This document shows, one piece after another, positions 8,582-15,239 of a stretch of 64,000 nucleotides of DNA. How positions within the stretch are numbered: the stretch's first letter is position 1; each line of letters starts with the position of its first letter. Position numbers and translations under genes: made by a program. The notes under the pieces are model-generated. The model was not told where the DNA came from. It searched no databases and worked only from the letters and a program-made list of their open reading frames with translations. Source of the stretch: JAGPUQ01 sp036961295. Its GTDB lineage: Bacteria; Pseudomonadota; Gammaproteobacteria; Pseudomonadales; Porticoccaceae. The DNA is taken from positions 682,001-746,000 of the forward strand of contig JBALVX010000001.1 in the NCBI GenBank assembly GCA_036961295.1, in the 5' to 3' direction.

Positions 8582-8681
8582 TTTTTTTCTAAGACTTAGG
8601 TGGTTTCACACGAACGGATATTACAAAAAACAATTTACCAGGCCGATATTGATTGGCCAGAGATAAAACAGGAGATAGGTT

Positions 8682-9533
8682 ATGGAAAGTGTCTGGATGG
8701 TAGGAATTTTATTAGCGGCAGTGATTATTACAGCGTTCAAAGGCGTTCGTCAGGTGCCCCAAGGCAGTAAATGGGTAGTGCAGAGGTTGGGTAAATTTCA
8801 TCAAACATTGTCTCCCGGTCTGCAATTTATTATTCCTTATGTTGATAATGTGGCTTACAAAGTCACCACTAAAGATATTGTTCTCGATATTCCCTCCCAG
8901 GAAGTGATTACCCGTGATAACGCCGTAATCATTGCCAACGCAGTTGCCTATATCAACATTGTCTCGCCGGAAAAAGCCGTTTACGGCGTTGAAGATTATG
9001 AGCGAGCGATTCGTACCCTGGTGCAAACTTCGTTGCGTTCCATTGTTGGTGAGATGTCGTTAGATGATGCTTTGTCGTCGCGAGATCAAATTAAAGCCAA
9101 CCTTAAAGCGGCCATTTCCAATGATATTTCCGACTGGGGTATTACCTTAAAAACCGTCGAAATTCAGGACATCAACCCTTCTCCTACCATGACCGCTGCG
9201 ATGGAAGAACAAGCCGCCGCCGAACGTCGACGTCGCGCTACAGTAACTCGTGCCGATGGTGATAAAGAAGCTGCGATCCTTGAAGCTGATGGTCGCTTAG
9301 AAGCCTCTCGCCGCGATGCCGAGGCCAAAGTTGTGCTGGCTGAAGCCACCAAAGAAGCCCTGGTGAAAGTTAATCAGGCGGTGGGCGATAATGAATTGCC
9401 TATTCTCTACTTGCTGGGTGAAAAATACGTCGAGTCCATGCGAGAGATGGCAGTATCTGAGAACTCTAAAATAGTGATTATTCCCGGTGATTTACCCTCA
9501 GCAGTTAGAGGCATGATGGGAAAGTTTAAATAA
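8682..9533 (+). CDS. SPFH/stomatin-like membrane protein (QmcA type)
   Basis: The 283-residue product has one N-terminal membrane anchor (residues 3-19) followed by the SPFH/band 7 domain, with VPQGSKWVVQRLGKF, the TKDIVLDIPSQEVITRDNA segment and LRSIVGEMSLDDALSSRDQI. A charged coiled-coil region rich in Ala and Glu follows (EEQAAAERRRRATVTRADGDK). The layout matches stomatin-like proteins such as QmcA. An AGGAG site precedes the ATG. Together with the upstream nfeD gene it forms the widespread NfeD-SPFH pair. It probably forms oligomeric membrane scaffolds; no enzymatic residues are present. Confidence 0.94.
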   Translation: MESVWMVGILLAAVIITAFKGVRQVPQGSKWVVQRLGKFHQTLSPGLQFIIPYVDNVAYKVTTKDIVLDIPSQEVITRDNAVIIANAVAYINIVSPEKAVYGVEDYERAIRTLVQTSLRSIVGEMSLDDALSSRDQIKANLKAAISNDISDWGITLKTVEIQDINPSPTMTAAMEEQAAAERRRRATVTRADGDKEAAILEADGRLEASRRDAEAKVVLAEATKEALVKVNQAVGDNELPILYLLGEKYVESMREMAVSENSKIVIIPGDLPSAVRGMMGKFK

Positions 9534-9550
9534 AAGACTTGCAGTCAGAG

Positions 9551-9628
9551 TTTTAAAATAGCTATTTTAAAATAAATAGATTTTCTTCAGCGGCGACGGT
9601 TTCGAATTACTAATTCGAGGCCGCCGCT
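9551..9628. repeat. Two palindromes between convergent genes
   Basis: Between the SPFH gene (plus) and yciK (minus) lie a perfect 22-bp AT-rich palindrome at 9551-9572 (arms TTTTAAAATAG) and a nested inverted repeat in which 9589-9595 (AGCGGCG) pairs with 9622-9628 and 9603-9609 pairs with 9611-9617. The position between convergent genes suggests a bidirectional termination region. There is no clean T tract after the GC stem, so the function is uncertain. Confidence 0.5.
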
Positions 9629-9664
9629 CCCTGATACGATCAAAGATATGTTCGAATAATTAAA

Positions 9665-10435
9665 TCACTGGGCGTCAATCGATTGCCCAGTCACTCCTTT
9701 GCTATCCGGTCCCATTAAATACATATACGTGGGCATAATATCTTCCGGTGTTTTAATGGTGGCGGGGTCTTCCGCCGGGAACGCAGCCGCGCGCATACGG
9801 GTGCGGGTCGCCCCCGGATTAATGCAGTTGACCCGTATATTACTGGTGTTTTCCAGCTCCGCTGCCAATATTTGGCTCAAGCCTTCGGTGGCAAATTTCG
9901 AGGCCGCATAGGCTCCCCAAAAAGCTCGGCCCGTCCGACCCACGCCGGAGGAAGTAAATACTATCGAGGCATCCGCCGATTTTTTCAGCAACGGCAACAA
10001 GGCTTTCGATAACATAAATTGTGCGCTTACATTTACGGCCATCACCTGGTTCCAGCTTGCCAGTGAGTAGTTAGCGATGCTGGTGCGTTCGCCGAGTGCG
10101 GCGGCGTTGTGTAATAAACCGTCGAGGCGGGAAAATTCACTTTCCAGTTGTTCGGCGAGGGCGGTGTAATCCGCTTCCGTGGCGTGTTCCAGATCAATGG
10201 CATAAATCGCCGCCTGGGGATAACCGGAGTGTTCGATGGAATCGTAAACCGCTTCTAGTTTCTCTTGAGTACGCCCGGCAAGAATCACCGTCGCGCCGTA
10301 GCGCGCGAAGGTGAGTGCTGCGGTTCTACCGATACCATCACCGGCACCGGTGACTAAAATCACTCGATCGCGCAAACTATCGTCGGCAGCGGAGTAGCCG
10401 TCTGGAATGTGGCGGTTTAGGATAATGTCAGGCAT
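9665..10435 (-). CDS. yciK: Short-chain dehydrogenase, YciK family
   Basis: The 256-residue protein is a classical SDR with the cofactor-binding motif VTGAGDGIGRTAALTFARYGA near the N-terminus, an NNAG-like LHNAAALGE, catalytic Ser in VFTSSGVGRTGR and the YxxxK pair in AYAASKFATEG. The GATVILAGRT segment and overall sequence resemble E. coli YciK, whose substrate is unknown. It is the third gene of a minus-strand set (ubiG, mupP, yciK) conserved in Pseudomonas, separated here from mupP by 70 nt. Confidence 0.9.
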   Translation of the reverse strand: MPDIILNRHIPDGYSAADDSLRDRVILVTGAGDGIGRTAALTFARYGATVILAGRTQEKLEAVYDSIEHSGYPQAAIYAIDLEHATEADYTALAEQLESEFSRLDGLLHNAAALGERTSIANYSLASWNQVMAVNVSAQFMLSKALLPLLKKSADASIVFTSSGVGRTGRAFWGAYAASKFATEGLSQILAAELENTSNIRVNCINPGATRTRMRAAAFPAEDPATIKTPEDIMPTYMYLMGPDSKGVTGQSIDAQ

Positions 10436-10505
10436 AGCGGTTCCTGTTTAAAAGCTATCTCGATTTAAAAGACTGGCTAGATATAAAAAATACAGCGGTT
10501 TGGAT

Positions 10506-11174
10506 TTAAAAAATAATAGGCAGAAGATCGGCAGCGCACTCAATCGCATGGTGCGCGTTCCAGTCGGCGATGTTTTCACCCTGGTCCACGTAACCGTAGG
10601 CGGCCGCTACGGTGATGGCCCCAGCGGCGCGACCGGCTTCGATATCCCGCTGGTGATCACCGACAAATAAGGTCTGCTTAGGATCGCTATCGAGGTGTTC
10701 GCAAGCCAGTAACACCGATTCCGGGTGAGGTTTGGTATTGGTAACGTGGTCTGGGCAGATAACCGTTTGCGGAGCCGGATTAAAGGTCAGAGCATCCATC
10801 AAGGGCAAAGTATAAATACTGGGTTTGTTGGTCACGATACCCCAGGGAATATTCGCAGCACCAAGTCGGGCGAGTACGGATTCAATACCGGGAAACGGGC
10901 GGGTTTCAACACATACGTTGGCGCGATATAAGGCGAGAAACTCGCTGCGAATCGCCTCGAAAGCCGCATCTTTCGGCGAGCAGTTAAACGCGCGAGCAAT
11001 CATCGCCGCAGAACCATCGCTAATAATGGCGCGAATATCACTCTCTTGTAGTGTTTGGCGTTGATGAGTCGCCAGCAGCGTGTTGAGGATCAGTGCAAAA
11101 TCCGGTGCGGTGTCGAGCAGGGTGCCATCGAGATCAAATAAAACCGCCTGGTAGGAGCTGGAGCTAGAGGTCAA
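10506..11174 (-). CDS. mupP: HAD phosphatase, probable N-acetylmuramic acid 6-phosphate phosphatase
   Basis: The 222-residue protein is a HAD-superfamily phosphatase: motif I is FDLDGTLLDTAPDF, motif II the IVTNKP segment, and motif IV FVGDHQRDIEAGRAAGA. The family is close to phosphoglycolate phosphatase (Gph). Position directly after ubiG and before yciK matches the Pseudomonas gene characterised as MupP, which dephosphorylates MurNAc-6-phosphate in cell-wall recycling and was earlier annotated gph. The name therefore rests on synteny more than on sequence; Gph remains the alternative. Only 2 nt separate it from ubiG, so the two are likely co-translated. Confidence 0.8.
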   Translation of the reverse strand: MTSSSSSYQAVLFDLDGTLLDTAPDFALILNTLLATHQRQTLQESDIRAIISDGSAAMIARAFNCSPKDAAFEAIRSEFLALYRANVCVETRPFPGIESVLARLGAANIPWGIVTNKPSIYTLPLMDALTFNPAPQTVICPDHVTNTKPHPESVLLACEHLDSDPKQTLFVGDHQRDIEAGRAAGAITVAAAYGYVDQGENIADWNAHHAIECAADLLPIIF

Positions 11175-11176
11175 AA

Positions 11177-11941
11177 TCAGGCCTCTTTAGCGTCAGGGGT
11201 TTTGGAGGCCGCAGACATTTCGGTATGCATCATATAATTAACGCTAATATCCGACGACTTAAGCCGATATTTCTTGCTCAGCGGATTGTAAAGTAAGCCC
11301 GTTATGTCGTTAACGGCAAGGTCGGCTTGTCGACACCACTGGGCGAGTTCCGCAGGGCGAATTAACTTGTCGTATTCATGAGTGCCCTGAGGCAGTAATT
11401 TCAGCACGTACTCCGCACCGACAATCGCGAAGGCAAAGGCTTTTGCGCTGCGGTTAATGGTGGAAAAAAACACGTGTCCACCGGGCTTAGCCAGTGTTGC
11501 ACAGGCGCGTACTATCGAAGAGGGATCGGGTACGTGCTCCAGCATTTCAAGACACGTGACGATATCGAAAGTACCGGGCATTTCTTCGGCCAGAGCCTCG
11601 GCAGTGATCTGTCGATAGTTAACATTGGTGTTGGACTCAATACCGTGCAAGCGCGCCACCGAAAGTGGTGCCTCACCCATATCGATGCCGGTGACGTCTG
11701 CACCGCGCTGAGCCAGAGATTCCGCCAATATTCCGCCACCACAACCGACATCTAATACGCGACGTTCGGCTACCGGTGCACGAGCGTCAATCCAGTTGGC
11801 TCGCAGCGGGTTTATATCGTGGAGCGACTTAAACTCCCCATCCTCATCCCACCACCGCGAGGCCAGGGCGGCAAATTTCGCGATTTCTGCTGCGTCGACA
11901 TTCTCGTTAAGATGGGAGTGCTCGTTAGTGCTTGTGGTCAT
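11177..11941 (-). CDS. ubiG: Bifunctional ubiquinone O-methyltransferase
   Basis: UbiG (254 residues) carries out both SAM-dependent O-methylations of ubiquinone biosynthesis. Motif I is VLDVGCGGGILAESLA, followed by the acidic VTGID that binds the SAM ribose, DIVTCLEMLEHVPDP and the FFSTINRSAKAFAFAIVGAEY region typical of UbiG. The segment EIAKFAALASRWWDEDGEFKSLHDINPLR is also diagnostic. It is slightly longer than the E. coli enzyme through an N-terminal extension and a C-terminal tail. It leads the minus-strand ubiG-mupP-yciK set. Confidence 0.96.
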   Translation of the reverse strand: MTTSTNEHSHLNENVDAAEIAKFAALASRWWDEDGEFKSLHDINPLRANWIDARAPVAERRVLDVGCGGGILAESLAQRGADVTGIDMGEAPLSVARLHGIESNTNVNYRQITAEALAEEMPGTFDIVTCLEMLEHVPDPSSIVRACATLAKPGGHVFFSTINRSAKAFAFAIVGAEYVLKLLPQGTHEYDKLIRPAELAQWCRQADLAVNDITGLLYNPLSKKYRLKSSDISVNYMMHTEMSAASKTPDAKEA

Positions 11942-12243
11942 GGTGTAAGTGTCAACCCTAAAGTTTTAAAGCTAGTGCGTAGTTTAAGCCAATCAGGCCC
12001 AAAAGTGCGGGTGTGCGCCATTATTATGTAGCAGAGCTTGCTACAAGAATAAGCCATGAAAACTATTTTGTATCCGGGCCGGGCCGGGTACTGTGAGTGC
12101 TCGATATTTGAGATAAGTACCCGGGATAGGTGATGTTTTGCTCTGCTATCTCAGCAGCCTATACTGTAAATTGTTGATAGTTAAGTAATGTTTTATGTGT
12201 AAGGTGGATACCCCGATACGAAGCTTCAACCAGGTCAGACTCT
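11942..12243. other. Divergent intergenic region, ubiG and haemoglobin gene
   Basis: These 302 bases separate divergently transcribed ubiG and the truncated haemoglobin gene and must hold both promoters. A small hairpin GTAGCA-GAGCT-TGCTAC is at 12028-12044. I see no coding frame of note and no clear FNR- or NsrR-type box. Confidence 0.45.
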
Positions 12244-12663
12244 ATGCAACTAAATAAACAAGGATACGGTGAAGAATCCAATTCCTATCAGGCGGCGGGC
12301 GAACTCGCTGGCATTACTCGTCTGGTCGATAGCTTTTATGAAAACATGAACGCTTTCCCCGAAGCGAAAACAATCAGGCAGATGCACCCTGAAGATTTAG
12401 GGGAATCGCGAAAAAAATTAACGTACTTTCTCAGTGGTTGGTTGGGAGGCCCAAAGCTATACTCGCAACATTACGGGGGAGTCAGTATCCCTAATTCACA
12501 CCGGCATTTGCTGATTGGTGAAATAGAAGGTGATGCCTGGTTGCACTGCATGGAAAAAGCGATTGCTAACCAGCCCTACGAGGAGTCTTTTAAAACATAC
12601 TTGTTGGCCGAGTTGAAGGTTCCCGTCGGACGGATTAAGGCGGTTTGTGCTGAATATAATTGA
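12244..12663 (+). CDS. Truncated haemoglobin, group II
   Basis: The 139-residue product has the 2-over-2 globin pattern: AGITRLVDSFYENM in helix B, FLSGWLGGPKLYSQHYG in the E-F region, the HRHLLIGEIEGDAWLHCM segment with the haem-binding His, and a final helix. The GWLGGP motif and Trp at the G helix (DAWLHCM) are typical of group II truncated haemoglobins. These proteins bind O2 and other ligands and are often linked to oxidative or nitrosative stress. Two small genes for a DUF4405 membrane protein and a DUF4399 exported protein follow in the same direction. Confidence 0.9.
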   Translation: MQLNKQGYGEESNSYQAAGELAGITRLVDSFYENMNAFPEAKTIRQMHPEDLGESRKKLTYFLSGWLGGPKLYSQHYGGVSIPNSHRHLLIGEIEGDAWLHCMEKAIANQPYEESFKTYLLAELKVPVGRIKAVCAEYN

Positions 12664-12667
12664 GGTA

Positions 12668-12698
12668 GTTCGAAGATAGCTTATGTCGTTCGAAGATA
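12668..12698 (+). repeat. Direct repeat with 20-bp period
   Basis: The 11-mer GTTCGAAGATA occurs at 12668-12678 and again at 12688-12698, just before the DUF4405 gene. The 20-bp spacing could place two protein-binding sites on one DNA face, or it may be a small local duplication. Confidence 0.45.
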
Positions 12699-12717
12699 AC
12701 CATTCCAGGGTTTGAAA

Positions 12718-13056
12718 ATGTTTAGAAAATTGATAGCAGTGGCTTTGTTTGTTTCGTTTCTGGCAATGTCCACCTCTGGCTTAATGATGTTTGTCATTGA
12801 AAAGCCGTCATTTACCATTCAAATGCACCCGGTGCATAAATTGTTTGGGTTGGTGTTGATTTTTGCCGTAATCGGCCATTTGTTTTTAAACTACCGCTCA
12901 CTGCTGAATCATTTAAAAACCCGGTCGGTAGCTATCTTTGGCGGGGTGTTGGTGATTGTTTTAGTGCTGCTTTACGGAGTGGTTTTAAACAATAAGGTAC
13001 CTGAAGGCATAGCAGGGCCGATGGATGCGCTCGCTGCAGAGGCGGAAGCTGAATAG
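12718..13056 (+). CDS. DUF4405-type small membrane protein
   Basis: The product (112 residues from ATG 12718; a TTG two codons upstream is also possible) has three predicted membrane helices: residues 3-26, 40-60 and 74-92. Histidines in HPVHK and IGHLFLNY sit near the membrane boundaries as possible haem ligands, as in DUF4405 proteins, which resemble cytochrome b-type membrane domains. The C-terminus is a short Ala/Glu tail. It follows the truncated haemoglobin gene by 54 nt and is probably in the same transcript. Function is not established; haem binding is inferred. Confidence 0.75.
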   Translation: MFRKLIAVALFVSFLAMSTSGLMMFVIEKPSFTIQMHPVHKLFGLVLIFAVIGHLFLNYRSLLNHLKTRSVAIFGGVLVIVLVLLYGVVLNNKVPEGIAGPMDALAAEAEAE

Positions 13057-13110
13057 GTGATGTTATGCTGGTCGCTGAAATACGCGAGAGCTGATATGAA
13101 ACCAGGAGCA

Positions 13111-13578
13111 GATATGAAACCGATTCTACTAAGGTCTTGTGCGCGGGTAATAGCGCTATTTTTGCCGGTGTTTATAGCGGGGGCGCCTTCTGCGCTCGCA
13201 GGCGATTTGGTGTCGAGCTCGCCAGAAGGGGCCGCGGTGTATTTTATCGAACCGCAGGACGGGCAGGTGGTAACTCCAGGCTTTACCGTCAAATTCGGCT
13301 TAAAAGGTATGGGCGTGGCTCCGGCGGGTACGATTAAGGACAATACCGGGCATCATCACATTTTGATTGATCTGGAAGAGTTGCCGGATTTAGCTCAGCC
13401 GCTGCCTGCGACTGAGCAGATTAAGCACTTCGGTGGCGGGCAGACTGAAGCGGAGCTGTCTCTCCCCGCGGGAACCCACACCTTGCAGTTATTGTTGGGC
13501 AACTACGCTCACGTACCGCACGACAAGCCGCTGGTGTCGGAACAAATTACGGTTGTTGTTAAAGAGACCGTCAAATAA
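13111..13578 (+). CDS. Exported DUF4399 protein
   Basis: The frame is open from GTG 13057, right after the DUF4405 stop, but the ATG at 13111 has AGGAG five bases upstream and gives a clean signal peptide (MKPILLRSCARVIALFL... ending APSALA at about residue 29), so I prefer it (155 residues). The mature part contains VYFIEPQDGQVVTPGFTVKFGLKGMGVAPAG and GHHHILIDL, which fit DUF4399, a periplasmic domain of unknown function. The His triplet suggests a metal site. It ends a three-gene group starting with the truncated haemoglobin. Confidence 0.82.
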   Translation, partial: DMKPILLRSCARVIALFLPVFIAGAPSALAGDLVSSSPEGAAVYFIEPQDGQVVTPGFTVKFGLKGMGVAPAGTIKDNTGHHHILIDLEELPDLAQPLPATEQIKHFGGGQTEAELSLPAGTHTLQLLLGNYAHVPHDKPLVSEQITVVVKETVK

Positions 13579-13601
13579 AATTTATTCCAGCAGCCGTAAT
13601 A

Positions 13602-15005
13602 TTAATCCCCGCTGATTTTTTTACCCCATTGTTTAGCGCGAGCAGTCACCGTCGCGCTGTCAATGGTTTGTAATTTCCGATCCTTTAAGAGCGCGACACC
13701 ATTAACCCAGGCGTGAGTTACCTGATGGCCTACGTTGGTGTAGGCCAGTTGGGAGTGCAAGTTGTACAGTGGTGTTGTCGATACGTCGGCGAGATTGATG
13801 GCGATGAGGTCGGCGGCTTTACCCGCTTCCAAACTACCAATTCGATCCGCCATACCTAAGGCTTTGGCCCCGCCCATGGTGCCCATATAAAGAGCTTGTT
13901 CGGCCGGTAGGTCGGTCGCCTTACCCAAACCTTTCGCCAGCAATGCCGCCATATTCAATTCTTTAAATAAATCCAGACTGTTGTTACTGGCGGCGCCATC
14001 GGTGCCGAGGGCGACGTTGACGTCGACATCCAGCAGTTTTTGCACCGGGCAAAAGCCGCTGGCGAGTTTCAGGTTGGACTGGGGGCAGTGAATCACCTGG
14101 GCGTCGGTATCGGCTAAGAGCTGTATATCTTCATCCGTGGTTTGGGTCATATGGACGCATTGGGTGGCTGGGGATAGCAGGCCGATCTGGTTTAAGCGCG
14201 CAATGGGGCGCGAGCCTTTATCTGCTATGGCGTCGGCGACTTCCTGAGCCGTTTCGTGAAGATGAATCTGCACGGGTGCTTCAAGTTCGCTGCTCAGCGT
14301 GGCGATGCGCTCCAGGGTGTCGTCGTTGACCGTGTAGGGCGCGTGCGGGCCAAAGGCGACCCGAATAAGTGCGTCGTCCTTGCAGTCATCGTAGAGCTGC
14401 AAACCCTTGTGAATGTAGTCGGACGCGTCTCTGGCCCAGGCGGTGGGGAATTCCAATACGGGAAAGGCGATTTGCGCACGTATGCCACTGTGGCGAACGA
14501 CCTGGGCAATTTGATCGGGATAAAAATACATATCGGCGTAGCAGGTGGTGCCACTGCGAATCATTTCCGCCACGGCTAATTGCGTACCGTCGGCAACGAA
14601 ATCGCCATTAACCCACTGGTTCTCTGCGGGCCAGATGTAGTCGTTTAACCATTGCTGTAAAGGAAAGTCGTCGGCATAGCCCCGCAGGAGGCTCATGGCA
14701 GCGTGGCCGTGAGCGTTGACCAGCCCCGGCATTAATACCGTAGCCTCGAGGATGGTGTGCTCAGCGGCGTGGTATTTGCGCAGCGCTTCGGCCTCGGGCA
14801 GCAGGTCGATAATGTCGCCCTGGTGGATGACCAGGCTACAGTCCTGGTAGACGGCGTTGCGAGGCACGATGGGGATGATCCAGGGTGCTGAAATAATGAG
14901 ATCAACGGGGTTTTTGTCGCCAGTCTTTGATAGGGGGCCAGATGCGGTGGTCGATGTCGGCCGTATTGAGGTATTTGCTGGGGTATTTTGGGGGCTATTA
15001 GTCAT
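13602..15005 (-). CDS. mtaD: Amidohydrolase; 5-methylthioadenosine/S-adenosylhomocysteine deaminase
   Basis: This 467-residue metal-dependent amidohydrolase of the TRZ/ATZ group has the N-terminal metal site MPGLVNAHGHAAMSLLRG, then HLHETAQE, CVHMTQTTD and LGTDGAASNNSLDLF. The family includes 5-methylthioadenosine and S-adenosylhomocysteine deaminases. The Pseudomonas gene in the same place, between ubiG and gyrA, is an MTA deaminase, so that activity is the best inference. The N-terminus has an extra Ser/Thr/Pro-rich stretch of about 30 residues. It is convergent with the DUF4399 gene and divergent from gyrA. Confidence 0.88.
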   Translation of the reverse strand: MTNSPQNTPANTSIRPTSTTASGPLSKTGDKNPVDLIISAPWIIPIVPRNAVYQDCSLVIHQGDIIDLLPEAEALRKYHAAEHTILEATVLMPGLVNAHGHAAMSLLRGYADDFPLQQWLNDYIWPAENQWVNGDFVADGTQLAVAEMIRSGTTCYADMYFYPDQIAQVVRHSGIRAQIAFPVLEFPTAWARDASDYIHKGLQLYDDCKDDALIRVAFGPHAPYTVNDDTLERIATLSSELEAPVQIHLHETAQEVADAIADKGSRPIARLNQIGLLSPATQCVHMTQTTDEDIQLLADTDAQVIHCPQSNLKLASGFCPVQKLLDVDVNVALGTDGAASNNSLDLFKELNMAALLAKGLGKATDLPAEQALYMGTMGGAKALGMADRIGSLEAGKAADLIAINLADVSTTPLYNLHSQLAYTNVGHQVTHAWVNGVALLKDRKLQTIDSATVTARAKQWGKKISGD

Positions 15006-15126
15006 GGGCGGGGAGTATAGCGCAGGGCGTTAAAAGTTCGGAGTGGGGCTCAGATCATATCTGAGTAGAAGGCTTCAAAGCGTGTGTCGAAAGCCCTTTG
15101 ACGAGGCTCTCTGTGGCGCTTCTCTA

Positions 15127-15135
15127 TGGTACAAT
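15127..15135 (+). promoter_or_regulatory. Extended -10 promoter element upstream of gyrA
   Basis: TGG-TACAAT at 15127-15135 fits an extended -10 element (TGn-TATAAT with one change), 105 nt before the gyrA start. No good -35 is at the usual distance; a TTGACG lies too far upstream (26-nt spacer). Transcription would run toward gyrA. Confidence 0.45.
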
Positions 15136-15239
15136 GCTGGGCATTCGCGGGCCGGTTATTGCTACCCAATCTAGGAATCAATCTTAGGGGTAATGACCAG
15201 CCCGTTGTCGTACCACACTAGCCGAGTATTGTTGTCGTT

